A stretch of 64,000 bases of DNA from Streptomyces caelestis (lineage in GTDB: Bacteria; Actinomycetota; Actinomycetes; Streptomycetales; Streptomycetaceae): assembly GCF_014205255.1 (NCBI RefSeq), contig NZ_JACHNE010000001.1:3472001-3536000 (forward strand). Reading direction: 5' to 3'. The notes beneath the pieces were generated by a model. The model was given only the letters and a program-made list of their open reading frames with translations, ran no database searches and had not been told where the DNA came from. The position numbers were made by a program, and so were the translations under genes. The stretch's first letter is position 1. Each line of letters opens with the position of its first letter. This document shows, in pieces, positions 1-8,311 of the stretch.

Positions 1-20
1 GCCGAACCGGTGGCGGATGC

Positions 21-44
21 ACGGCCGGGCGGTGGCCCGGCCGT
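21..44. terminator. Hairpin, probable intrinsic terminator
   Basis: Ten-base perfect inverted repeat (ACGGCCGGGC / GCCCGGCCGT) with a GGTG loop. It lies just before the first gene, so it probably ends a transcript that comes from left of the window or from the opposite strand. It lacks a T-run, as is usual in Streptomyces. Confidence 0.6.
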
Positions 45-80
45 TGGGTGAAGGCGTGGGTGCCGCGTACGCTTGCGCGG

Positions 81-836
81 GTGAACGCCACCGATCGCAC
101 CCCTGCCGACCTGCTGAGTTCCGCGCTCGCCGCGGACCCGGGACGTCCCCTGGTGACCTTCTACGACGACGCCACGGGCGAACGTGTCGAACTGTCCGTG
201 GCCACCTTCGCCAATTGGGTGGCCAAGACCGCCAACCTCCTCCAGGACGAGCTGTCCGCCGAGCCCGGGGACCGGGTGGCGCTGCTGCTGCCCGCGCACT
301 GGCAGACGGCGGTGTGGCTGCTGGCGTGTTCGTCGGTGGGAGTCGTCGCGGACATGGCAGGGGATGCGCGAGCGGCCGATGTCGTGGTGAGCGGGCCGGA
401 CGAACTGGAGACGGCTCGGGCGTGTTCCGGGGCGCGGATCGCGATGGCGCTGCGGCCGCTCGGGGGGCGGTTCCCTCAGGTGCCCGAGGGGTTTGTCGAC
501 TACGCGGTGGAGGTGCCGGGGCAGGGCGACCGGTTCGTGCCGTATGCACCGGTGGATCCGGAGGGGCCCGCGCTGATCGTGGCGGGGCGGGAGTTCAGCG
601 GGGCGGAGGTCGTCGAGCGGGCTCGGGCGGAGGCGACGGGGCTGGGGTTGACCGGGCCCGGGTCGCGGATCCTGTCGGGGCTGCCGTACGACACGTGGGA
701 GGGTTTGAACGCGGGGTTGTACGGGCCGCTGGCCACGGGGGGTTCCGTGGTGTTGTGCCGGCATCTGGAGCGGGCGGGGGACGGGATGCTGGACAAGCGG
801 GTGGAGAGTGAGCGGGTCACGGCCATCGCCCGGTAG
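81..836 (+). CDS. TIGR03089 family protein (AMP-binding-like N-terminal fragment family)
   Basis: A 251-residue protein that resembles the N-terminal part of acyl-CoA synthetases / adenylate-forming enzymes. The stretch PLVTFYDDATGERVELS followed by WVAKTANLLQ and GDRVALLLPAHWQTAVW is typical of that fold. It stops before the adenylation motifs, which is normal for the actinobacterial TIGR03089 family, so it is probably not a catalytic ligase. I chose the GTG at 81 (VNATDRTPADLL) over the in-frame ATG at 48, because 48 lies within or directly after the upstream hairpin and related proteins start near this point. Function is unknown. In streptomycetes it commonly sits next to LCP genes, as here. 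Confidence 0.75.
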   Translation: MNATDRTPADLLSSALAADPGRPLVTFYDDATGERVELSVATFANWVAKTANLLQDELSAEPGDRVALLLPAHWQTAVWLLACSSVGVVADMAGDARAADVVVSGPDELETARACSGARIAMALRPLGGRFPQVPEGFVDYAVEVPGQGDRFVPYAPVDPEGPALIVAGREFSGAEVVERARAEATGLGLTGPGSRILSGLPYDTWEGLNAGLYGPLATGGSVVLCRHLERAGDGMLDKRVESERVTAIAR

Positions 837-945
837 GGCGTGTACGAGCCCATCCCCCGTACAGCCCATCCCCACCCCACCCCCACCCCCCATCCACGCC
901 ACAGTCGTAGGAGCAGTGCGCGCGCACGTTCGTACGTCGTGAGGG

Positions 946-2178
946 GTGGTCTCTGTCGTGGGCGACACCGGGAGGCTTGGGCCGGGGGCGGGGGCCTCCG
1001 CCAGCGGGCCGGGGCTGGTGCGGCGGCGTCGGCGGCGGTGGGTGCGGATCGGGGCGTTCGGGGTCGCCGGTGTCGTCGTCGCGGCCGGCGGGGCCGGATG
1101 GGCCGTGTACGCGAAGCTCAGCGGCAACATCACGCCCGACGAGGCCGCCGCCGCCGAGCTCGCGCGGTACGAGAAGGAACGACCGACCTCGCTGGTCAAG
1201 GGCGCGCGGAACATCCTGCTGATCGGGTCGGACTCGCGCGAGGGTGACGACAACGCGCGCTACGGGCGTGACTCCGGGACCGAGCGGTCGGACACCACCA
1301 TCCTGCTGCACCTGTCCGCGGGCCGGACCAGCGCCACCGCCGTCTCCCTGCCCCGGGACCTGATGGTGGACCTGCCGGGCTGCCGGCGCCAGGACGGGTC
1401 GCGCAGCGCGCCGCGGTTCACCATGTTCAACCGGGCCTTCCAGGTGGGCGGCTCGGCCTGCACCATCCGGACCGTCGAGAAGCTCACCGACATCCGCGTC
1501 GATCACCACGTCGTCGTCGACTTCCACGGCTTCAAGAAGATGGTCGACGCGGTCGACGGCGTGGAGGTGTGCCTGCGCCACCCGATCGACGACCGGGCCG
1601 CCAAGCTGCGGCTCCCCGCCGGACGCGTGACCCTCGACGGCGAGCAGGCGCTCGGCTACGTCCGCGCCCGCAAGACGCTCGGCGACGGCAGTGACACGGA
1701 ACGTATGGAGCGGCAGCAACGGTTCCTCGGGGCACTCGTCAACAAAGTGCGCAGCAATGACGTCCTGCTGAATCCGGCGAAGCTGTATCCCGTGCTGGAC
1801 GCCGCCACGTCATCTCTCACAACGGACCCGGATCTGGCCAGCCTTCGCGGTTTGTACGAACTCGTGCGCGGGCTGCGCGACATCCCCATGGAACGTGTGC
1901 AGTTCCTGACCGTTCCACGGGAGTCGTACGCGTACGACGCCAATCGCGACCAACTCGTGGAGCCCGAGGCGGAGAGGCTGTTCGAGCGGTTGCGTACGGA
2001 CACACCCGTGGTGGTGGCCGGGCACGTTCCGCGCGGTTCCGCCCCGCTGAGGCCTACCGATTCGTATGACGGGTCGTACGGGGATTCGTATCCGGGGCCG
2101 TTTACGAAGCCCGCCGTCACCGTTTCTCCTCCACCGACGTTCCGGGGGAACACGGCAGCCGAGGACACCTGTGAGTAA
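946..2178 (+). CDS. LCP family protein (LytR-CpsA-Psr), paralogue 1
   Basis: A 410-residue membrane-anchored LCP protein. It has a short basic cytoplasmic N-terminus, one transmembrane segment at about residues 32-53 and an extracellular LCP catalytic domain from about residue 88. Hallmarks are NILLIGSDSR, SDTTILLHLS, SLPRD and the arginine motif YVRARK near residue 239. LCP enzymes transfer polyprenyl-linked anionic glycopolymers onto peptidoglycan. There is no LytR_C domain, and the tail is Pro/Ser/Tyr-rich. The GAGGGG ribosome site directly abuts GTG 946, so GTG 958 (VGDTGRLG) is an equally good start. It is the first of six LCP genes on the plus strand here. Confidence 0.9.
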   Translation: MVSVVGDTGRLGPGAGASASGPGLVRRRRRRWVRIGAFGVAGVVVAAGGAGWAVYAKLSGNITPDEAAAAELARYEKERPTSLVKGARNILLIGSDSREGDDNARYGRDSGTERSDTTILLHLSAGRTSATAVSLPRDLMVDLPGCRRQDGSRSAPRFTMFNRAFQVGGSACTIRTVEKLTDIRVDHHVVVDFHGFKKMVDAVDGVEVCLRHPIDDRAAKLRLPAGRVTLDGEQALGYVRARKTLGDGSDTERMERQQRFLGALVNKVRSNDVLLNPAKLYPVLDAATSSLTTDPDLASLRGLYELVRGLRDIPMERVQFLTVPRESYAYDANRDQLVEPEAERLFERLRTDTPVVVAGHVPRGSAPLRPTDSYDGSYGDSYPGPFTKPAVTVSPPPTFRGNTAAEDTCE

Positions 2179-2226
2179 AGCGGGCACCAACGTAACTCCA
2201 AGGCAATGAACTCTTCACCCGAGAAA

Positions 2227-2241
2227 TGGGCGAATTGCCCA
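2227..2241. promoter_or_regulatory. Palindrome TGGGC-N5-GCCCA upstream of LCP paralogue 2
   Basis: TGGGCGAATTGCCCA is followed by a block of about 90 bases that recurs upstream of paralogue 4 (6280-6297 onward). The block includes CTGGGCGG(T/A)TAGTGTGAGCGATCC, given here as the consensus of the two copies. The conserved TAGTGT could be a -10 element. Conservation outside the coding region suggests an operator and promoter kept after duplication. The cognate regulator is unknown. Confidence 0.5.
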
Positions 2242-2390
2242 GGTGTAGGGACGTGGAATGTGTCACCGTCGTCGCTCGGCACTGAACTGGGCGGTTAGTG
2301 TGAGCGATCCGGTGCGCCCGGTCCTGAGGACGGTCCTGAGGTCGCGCACTGTGTGACCGAGACCGAGCGCCTTGGAGGGGAAGGCGCCGC

Positions 2391-4160
2391 GTGCCCCGAC
2401 GGAGGAAACAGGCAACCGTGGACGCGCAAGGCCGTGGGCGGGCGGACGATGTCGATCCCGCAGACCAGTGGGTGCTCAATCCGGACACCGGCGAATACGA
2501 ACTGCGACTGCCCCCTTCCTCACCGCAGTCGGGCGTCCCCAGCCCCCGCAGGCCACCGGCCCCCGACGCGGACCGGCCGGCGCGCGGCCGTTCGGAGGCG
2601 CCCGGCAGGCGGCGCCCCGCGGCGCCCGGCCGTGCGGTGCCGCCGCCGCGCAGGCGCCGCGGGGCTCCGGAGGAGCCGCTGCCGGGGCGGCGCGGGCGGC
2701 GGCCGGCCAAGAAGGCCGCGAAGGGGAAGAAGGTCCTGCTGTGGACTGGCGGCGCGATGGCGTTCGTGCTGGTCGCCGGGGCGGGCGCCGCGTACTTCTA
2801 CATCGAGCACCTGAACGGCAACATCGCGTCCGTCTCCGACGACGGCGCGAGCACCGGTGGCTTCCAGAAGGACAAGGCGATCAACATCCTGCTGATCGGC
2901 ACCGACAAGCGCACCGGCAAGGGCAACGAGAGCTACGGCGACTCGGGAAGCGTCGGGCACGCCGACACCACGATCCTGCTGCACGTCTCCAAGGACCGCT
3001 CGAACGCGACCGCGCTGAGCATCCCGCGTGACCTCATCGTCGACGTGCCGGACTGCCCGACCACGCAGGAGGACGGCTCGCAGAAGATCATCCCGAGCAC
3101 GCGGCAGGTCCGTTTCAACACCAGCCTCGGCCAGGACGGCCGTACCCCCAGCTGCACCATGCGGACCGTGACCGAGCTGACCGGGGTCAAGCCGGACAAC
3201 TTCATGGTCGCCGACTTCAACGCCGTCAAGACGCTGACCAGCGCGGTCGGCGGGGTCGAGGTCTGTCTGGGCAAGGACATCGACGACCCGGACTCGCATC
3301 TGAAGCTGTCGAAGGGCACGCACACGATCGAGGGCGAGCAGGCGCTGGCGTTCGTGCGCACCCGGCACGCCGTGGGCTTCGGCGGCGACCTGAGCCGCAT
3401 CGGGCTGCAGCAGCAGTTCCTGAGCGCACTGATGCGCAAGCTGAAGTCCAACGACACGCTCACCAGCCCCTCCAAGATGCTCGATCTGGCCGAGGCGGGC
3501 ACCAAGGCGCTGACCGTCGACTCGCAGCTGGACAGCATCGGCAAGCTGAAGGACCTCGGTCTGGAGCTGGGCAAGCTCAACACCAAGAACCTGACCTTCA
3601 CCACCGTGCCGGTGATCGACAACCCGGCGGAGAAGGTGAAGGCCACGGTCGTCCTCAACGAGTCGACGGCCCCGCAGGTCTTCGAGATGATCCAGAACGA
3701 CGTCTCGTTCACCGCGGTCAAGGAGCAGAAGAAGAAGGAGGCCGCCGCGGTGTCCGCCCGGCTGAAGGGGAGCAAGGCCCCGGCCTCCGAGGTCCGGGTG
3801 CGGATCCTCAACGGCGGTGCCGTCGCCGGCAGCGCCCAGGAGACGCTCAGCTGGCTCCAGGTCGAGGAGGGCGTGACCAAGTCGGAGAACGCCGGCAACG
3901 CGCCCGCCGCCCTGGCGAAGACCACCCTCGAGTACGCCCCCGACCAGGCCGACCAGGCCCGCCGCCTCGCCGACATCATGGGCCTGCCCGGGTCGGCGAT
4001 GAAGCCGGGCGAGAGCGTGGACAACGCCCAGGGACTGCCCGCGATGACCCTGACCCTCGGCAAGGACTTCAAGGGCGCGGGCACCTCCCTCACCGCTCCG
4101 TCGAAGGCGCCGGAGGGTGTCCAGAAGTCCACGGCGGACAAGGTCGAGTGCGCCCAGTGA
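2391..4160 (+). CDS. LCP family protein with LytR_C domain, paralogue 2 (type A)
   Basis: A 589-residue LCP ligase. It has a long, basic, Pro/Arg-rich cytoplasmic region of about 115 residues, then a transmembrane segment (about 115-137), an LCP domain from about residue 163 (NILLIGTDKR, HADTTILLHVS, SIPRD, FVRTRH) and a LytR_C domain from about residue 467 (EVRVRILNGG). It probably attaches cell-wall glycopolymers outside the membrane. Two in-frame GTGs, 2391 and 2418, each follow a GGAGG. I keep 2391 because the whole segment is conserved in its twin at 6421. The gene is closely similar to the one at 6421-8220 along its length, which suggests segmental duplication. A terminator follows at once. 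Confidence 0.92.
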   Translation: MPRRRKQATVDAQGRGRADDVDPADQWVLNPDTGEYELRLPPSSPQSGVPSPRRPPAPDADRPARGRSEAPGRRRPAAPGRAVPPPRRRRGAPEEPLPGRRGRRPAKKAAKGKKVLLWTGGAMAFVLVAGAGAAYFYIEHLNGNIASVSDDGASTGGFQKDKAINILLIGTDKRTGKGNESYGDSGSVGHADTTILLHVSKDRSNATALSIPRDLIVDVPDCPTTQEDGSQKIIPSTRQVRFNTSLGQDGRTPSCTMRTVTELTGVKPDNFMVADFNAVKTLTSAVGGVEVCLGKDIDDPDSHLKLSKGTHTIEGEQALAFVRTRHAVGFGGDLSRIGLQQQFLSALMRKLKSNDTLTSPSKMLDLAEAGTKALTVDSQLDSIGKLKDLGLELGKLNTKNLTFTTVPVIDNPAEKVKATVVLNESTAPQVFEMIQNDVSFTAVKEQKKKEAAAVSARLKGSKAPASEVRVRILNGGAVAGSAQETLSWLQVEEGVTKSENAGNAPAALAKTTLEYAPDQADQARRLADIMGLPGSAMKPGESVDNAQGLPAMTLTLGKDFKGAGTSLTAPSKAPEGVQKSTADKVECAQ

Positions 4161-4167
4161 CCTGACG

Positions 4168-4203
4168 GGCCTGCCGTACGTCTCACAGGGCGTACGGCAG
4201 GCC
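4168..4203 (+). terminator. Intrinsic terminator after LCP paralogue 2
   Basis: Thirteen-base perfect inverted repeat (GGCCTGCCGTACG / CGTACGGCAGGCC) starting eight bases after the stop codon, with a ten-base loop. It separates the two LCP genes of the first duplicated unit into distinct transcripts, or attenuates read-through. Confidence 0.75.
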
Positions 4204-4465
4204 TCGTATGAGAGTGGGTGAGTGCCGGTGGTGGCGACGAGGCGCGCTGACGGGTTTTCGGAGTTCGCTGAACGGGGGTTCGCATGTCGAACGCGCGACC
4301 TTTGCGAGTCGGGCTCGTTGTGCGCGGTGGCAGCATTTCCGATGCCGGGCGGGGCTAGGGGTAGGCGGGCCGCGGGAGGTGGCGGCGCCGTTGGTGGTCT
4401 CCGGCCCCTCGGGGGTGGCGATCCCATCACGAATCGTGCTGCCCGGACGCGGGGCGGTGGCGGCG

Positions 4466-4502
4466 CCTCCCTGTTCGAGCGAAGCCGAGAGCTTGGGAAA
4501 GG
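4466..4502. repeat. Interspersed Streptomyces repeat, copy 1
   Basis: Thirty-seven bases centred on TTCGAGCGAAGCCGAGAGCT, matching 32 of 37 positions of the element at 39815-39851 inside hutF. The second copy is longer and can fold through a CCCCC/GGGGG stem. It looks like a small dispersed element typical of Streptomyces intergenic DNA. Confidence 0.65.
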
Positions 4503-4603
4503 GCGGCCAGCGTGCCCACACCGTTCGGAGCACGCGGCTGAGCAGCGGTCCTGGCGACAGGACGCACTCCCGCTCAGTCTTTAGGAACGGTGGGGAAGAG
4601 CAG

Positions 4604-6220
4604 ATGGCACAGAGCAGCAGTGTGTACGGGGACGGGACGAAGCCGGGTGCCGTCCCGGGCGGGCCGGGCGCGGGCAGAGCCGTCGGGCCGGGCGGCGGGG
4701 ACGGCCGGGGAGGCCGCCGGCCCGGCCGGGGCCACCGCGTGCTGCGCTGGTCGGCGACGTCCCTCTCCGCGCTGATCCTGGCGACCGCGGGCGCCGGCTA
4801 CCTCTACTACGCGCACCTGAACGGCAACATCGAGAAGGGCCGGCGCAGCAGCGGCGACTCCAAGGCGCGCAAGTCCGCTCCGAACGCGGCCGGGCAGACG
4901 CCCCTGAACATCCTGCTGGTCGGCTCCGACAGCCGTAACTCCGACGAGAACGTGAAACTGGGCGGCGCCCGGAAGGACCGCGGCAATCCGCCGCTGGGCG
5001 ACGTGCAGATGCTCATCCACCTGGCCGCGGACCGCAGGAGTGCCGCCGTGGTGAGCATCCCGCGCGACACCCGGGTCGACATACCGAAGTGCACCGACCC
5101 GAAGACCGGGCGGACGTACCCGCCGGTCAACACGATCATCAACGCCTCGCTGGCCCGTGGCGGAGCGGGCTGCACGCTGGCGACCTGGGAGAACCTCACC
5201 GGGGTCTACATCGACCACTGGATGACGATCGACTTCGCGGGCGTGGTGAAGATGGCGGACGCCATCGGCGGGGTCGAGGTGTGCGTGCGGCAGAACGTGT
5301 GGGACCACCCGCTGCCCGGTGTGCCCGGCGGCTCCGGCCTGAAGCTGACGGCCGGGCGGAAGAAGGTCCAGGGCGAGCAGGCGCTCCAGTGGCTGCGCAC
5401 CCGGCACGCCTGGGGCAGCGACCCGCTGCGGGCCCGGGCGCAGCACATGTACATGAACTCGATGATCCGCACGCTCAAGGCGCAGAACGTCTTCACCGAC
5501 ACCGGCCGGCTGACCGATCTGGCCGAGGCGGCGACCAGGTCGCTGCACGTGTCCGAGGAGCTCGGCACGGTGAAGAAGCTGTACGACCTGGGGACGCAGC
5601 TGAAGACGGTCCCGACGGACCGCGTCACCATGACGACGCTGCCCACGGCCGAGGACCCGCAGGACCGCAACCACCTGGTGCCGGCCGGCGCCGACGCCGA
5701 CCGGGTGTGGGACATGATCCGCGACGACGTTCCCTTCGACGGCAAGGGCGGGAAGCCGGGCACGCAGAAGACGGAAACCCAGGCGCCCAAGGATCCGGCC
5801 GCGGCGGACGACGCGATCGGCGTCCTGGTGCAGAACGCCACACGTTCCACCACCCTCGGTCCGGTGAGCGGGCGCGCGGGCGCCATCGCGCGGCTGCTCG
5901 TGGGGAAGGGCTTCACGAAGGCCGCCGCGGACACCTCGGGCGCGCTGTCCGAGGAGCGGACCGTGGTGCGCTATCCGAGCGCCGAGCTGGCGGGTGACGC
6001 ACAGCGTGTCGCCAAGTCGCTGGGAGTGCCCGCGAGTTCGGTGCGGCGGTCGACCGATGTCTCCGGCGTCACGGTCGTCGTGGGCGCCGACTGGCGTACG
6101 GGTACGGCCTATCCGAAGCAGCCGGCTCCGCAGGCCGGGGGCCTGCCCGGCGACGCGGACGCCCTCAACGGCTCGGACGCCGGGCAGTGCATGGACGTGT
6201 ACGCGCCCTACCGCTGGTAG
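4604..6220 (+). CDS. LCP family protein with LytR_C domain, paralogue 3 (type B)
   Basis: A 538-residue LCP ligase with a Gly-rich cytoplasmic N-terminus, a transmembrane segment at about 46-68 and an LCP domain from about residue 101 (NILLVGSDSR, SIPRDTRVDIPKC, WLRTRH). A LytR_C-like domain starts near residue 405. It differs from type A in having GDVQMLIHL where type A has DTTILLH, so Asp is kept and Thr is replaced. Start ATG 4604 follows GGGGAAGAG; the frame open further upstream is non-coding. The gene is closely similar to 8312-9904, and together with 2391-4160 it forms one copy of a duplicated A-B pair. Expected role is transfer of lipid-linked glycopolymer to peptidoglycan. Confidence 0.92.
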   Translation: MAQSSSVYGDGTKPGAVPGGPGAGRAVGPGGGDGRGGRRPGRGHRVLRWSATSLSALILATAGAGYLYYAHLNGNIEKGRRSSGDSKARKSAPNAAGQTPLNILLVGSDSRNSDENVKLGGARKDRGNPPLGDVQMLIHLAADRRSAAVVSIPRDTRVDIPKCTDPKTGRTYPPVNTIINASLARGGAGCTLATWENLTGVYIDHWMTIDFAGVVKMADAIGGVEVCVRQNVWDHPLPGVPGGSGLKLTAGRKKVQGEQALQWLRTRHAWGSDPLRARAQHMYMNSMIRTLKAQNVFTDTGRLTDLAEAATRSLHVSEELGTVKKLYDLGTQLKTVPTDRVTMTTLPTAEDPQDRNHLVPAGADADRVWDMIRDDVPFDGKGGKPGTQKTETQAPKDPAAADDAIGVLVQNATRSTTLGPVSGRAGAIARLLVGKGFTKAAADTSGALSEERTVVRYPSAELAGDAQRVAKSLGVPASSVRRSTDVSGVTVVVGADWRTGTAYPKQPAPQAGGLPGDADALNGSDAGQCMDVYAPYRW

Positions 6221-6279
6221 CGACCGAGGAGACAAGGCGCACACCGGTCGACGGCTTCTCTCCACTTCCCTCTATGGAA

Positions 6280-6297
6280 TTGGGCGGGATTGCCCAA
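6280..6297. promoter_or_regulatory. Palindrome TTGGGC-N6-GCCCAA upstream of LCP paralogue 4
   Basis: TTGGGCGGGATTGCCCAA is the second copy of the element at 2227-2241. It again precedes a conserved block containing ACTGGGCGGATAGTGTGAGC (6342-6361). The two copies are about 4.05 kb apart, the length of the duplicated gene pair. Probable operator and promoter of the type A gene. Confidence 0.5.
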
Positions 6298-6420
6298 ATG
6301 TATGGACCTCGAATTTGTCATTCAGCGCACACCGACGTTCAACTGGGCGGATAGTGTGAGCGATCCAGTGCTTCTGTGATGACAAGTACCCGTGCGCCTT
6401 CCGGGGGGAGAAGGCGCCGC

Positions 6421-8220
6421 GTGCCCCGACGGAGGAAACAGACAACCGTGGACGCGCAACGCCGTGGGCGGGGGGACAAGATCGACCCCGCAGACCAGTG
6501 GGTACTCAATCCGAACACCGGTGAATACGAACTGCGACTGACTCCATCCGCAGCGCAGTCGCCGGTATCCGGGGCCCGCGCATCCACTCCCCCGACGGGG
6601 GCGGGCGGCCGTACGCCGGGACCGCGTAAGACGGCTCCCCGGGACGCGACTTCCCGTCACGGGACTTCCCGTGCGGGCGCCACCCGCACCGACGTTCCGC
6701 CCCAGCGCCGGCGGCGCGGTGCGCCCGAGGAGCCGCCGCCCGGGCGGCGCGGCGGGCGCCGGCCGGTGCGACGGACGCCGAAGAAGGCCAAGAAGGCGCT
6801 GGTGTGGACCGGCGGCACGATGGCGTTCGTCCTGGTCGGGGTCGGCGCGGCCGGCTACTTCTACCTCCAGCACCTGGAGGGCAACGTCACGACGACCGAC
6901 GTCGGCAGCGCGGGCGCGAGCAACTTCAGCAAGGACGAGGACTTCAGCATCCTCATCATCGGCACGGACAAACGCACCGGCGAGGGCAACGAGGGCTACG
7001 GCGACAAGGGCAGCTCCGGGCACGCCGACACCACGATCCTGCTGCACGTCGCGAAGGACCGCTCCAACGCGACCGCGCTCAGCATCCCCCGGGACCTGAT
7101 CGTGAACATCCCCGACTGCCCGACGAAGCTGGAGGACGGCTCGGAGAAGATCGTCCCGGGCCTGCGGGGCGTCCGGTTCAACCGGAGCCTCGGGGAGAGC
7201 GGCCGGGACCCGGGCTGCACGATGCGCACGGTGAAGGAGAACACCGGCATCCAGGTCGACCACTTCATGATGGCCGACTTCAACGCGGTGAAGACGCTGA
7301 CGACGGCGGTGGACGGGGTCGACGTCTGTGTGGAGAAGCCGGTCAACGACAAGGAGTCCAAACTCGTCCTGCCCGCGGGCGAGTCGAAGGTCGAGGGCGA
7401 GCAGGCCCTCGCGTTCGTCCGTACCCGCAAGAGCTTCGGCAACAGCGGTGACCTGGACCGGATCAAGGTGCAGCAGCAGTTCCTGGGCTCGCTCATGCGC
7501 AAGATGTCCTCCGGTGACACCCTCACCAGCCCCTCGAAGCTGCTGAAGCTGGCCGAGGCCGCCACCGAGGCGCTGACCGTGGACCAGGCCATCGGCAGCG
7601 TCGGCACGCTGAAGGACGTCGCGCTGGAGCTGAAGAAGGTGCCGACGAAGAACATCAGCTTCGCGACGGTGCCGGTGGTGGACAACCCGGCGGAGCAGGT
7701 GAAGGCGACGGTCGTCCTCGACCAGACGAAGGCTCCCCAGGTGTTCGACATGATCAAGAACGACGTCTCGTTCACCGAGGTCAAGGAGCAGAAGAAGAAG
7801 GAGAAGGACGCCCAGGCAGCGCGGCTGAAGGGCACCAAGGCACCGGCCTCCGAGGTCCGGGTCCGGGTCCTCAACGGCAGTGCCGTCTCCGGTGCCGCGC
7901 AGAAGACCCTCCAGTACCTCCAGGTCGAGGAGGGCGTGACCAAGTCCGAGAACGGCGGGAACGCGCCCGCCGAACTGGCGAGGACCACGCTGGAGTACGC
8001 CCCCGACCAGGCCGACCAGGCCCGCCGCCTCGCCGACATCATGGGCCTGCCCGGGTCGGCGCTGAAGCCGGGCGAGAGCGTGACGAACTCCCAGGGCGTG
8101 CCCGCCATGACCCTGACCCTCGGCAAGGACTTCAAGGGCGCCGGTGTGAAGATCAACGCCCCGGTCGAGGCGGCGGACGTGGAGAAGTCCACCGCCGACA
8201 AGGTGAAGTGCGCGAGTTGA
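6421..8220 (+). CDS. LCP family protein with LytR_C domain, paralogue 4 (type A)
   Basis: A 599-residue twin of 2391-4160. It has a basic Pro/Arg-rich cytoplasmic region, a transmembrane segment at about 126-148, an LCP domain from about residue 175 (SILIIGTDKR, HADTTILLHVA, SIPRD, FVRTRK) and LytR_C from about residue 478. It starts within the same conserved context (VPRRRKQTTVDAQ) as paralogue 2; GTG 6448 is an alternative and an upstream in-frame ATG at 6376 is less likely. The N-terminal motif DPADQWVLNP.TGEYELRL is shared only with its twin, which points to a conserved cytoplasmic function. The linker between residues 45 and 100 has diverged most. Confidence 0.92.
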   Translation: MPRRRKQTTVDAQRRGRGDKIDPADQWVLNPNTGEYELRLTPSAAQSPVSGARASTPPTGAGGRTPGPRKTAPRDATSRHGTSRAGATRTDVPPQRRRRGAPEEPPPGRRGGRRPVRRTPKKAKKALVWTGGTMAFVLVGVGAAGYFYLQHLEGNVTTTDVGSAGASNFSKDEDFSILIIGTDKRTGEGNEGYGDKGSSGHADTTILLHVAKDRSNATALSIPRDLIVNIPDCPTKLEDGSEKIVPGLRGVRFNRSLGESGRDPGCTMRTVKENTGIQVDHFMMADFNAVKTLTTAVDGVDVCVEKPVNDKESKLVLPAGESKVEGEQALAFVRTRKSFGNSGDLDRIKVQQQFLGSLMRKMSSGDTLTSPSKLLKLAEAATEALTVDQAIGSVGTLKDVALELKKVPTKNISFATVPVVDNPAEQVKATVVLDQTKAPQVFDMIKNDVSFTEVKEQKKKEKDAQAARLKGTKAPASEVRVRVLNGSAVSGAAQKTLQYLQVEEGVTKSENGGNAPAELARTTLEYAPDQADQARRLADIMGLPGSALKPGESVTNSQGVPAMTLTLGKDFKGAGVKINAPVEAADVEKSTADKVKCAS

Positions 8221-8237
8221 CCCGCTGAGGGCAACTG

Positions 8238-8289
8238 ACAGGCCCGTCGTGCGTCTAACAGGGGGCAGGACGGGCCTGTTGCATGCGCC
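8238..8289 (+). terminator. Intrinsic terminator after LCP paralogue 4
   Basis: Eleven-base perfect arms (ACAGGCCCGTC / GACGGGCCTGT) with a 30-base loop, 17 bases after the stop. It is the positional equivalent of the hairpin at 4168-4203, so the duplicated unit kept a terminator between its two genes. Confidence 0.65.
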
Positions 8290-8311
8290 GGGGGCGGGAA
8301 GGACCGGGGAA

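Larger units (their letters stand above)
4161..4603. other. Intergenic region between LCP paralogues 2 and 3
   Basis: About 440 bases without a gene. It holds a terminator at 4168-4203 and a copy of an interspersed repeat at 4466-4502. Open frames run through it but lack coding-like composition. The real start of the next gene is at 4604. Confidence 0.6.

Noticed and set aside
81..836. Functional acyl-CoA synthetase
   Set aside because: The protein ends before the adenylation core motifs, as usual for this family; no catalytic function claimed.
2520..4430. 636-codon minus-strand open frame over LCP paralogue 2
   Set aside because: Low-complexity Leu/Gly/Val/Arg shadow, overlapping an evident LCP gene.
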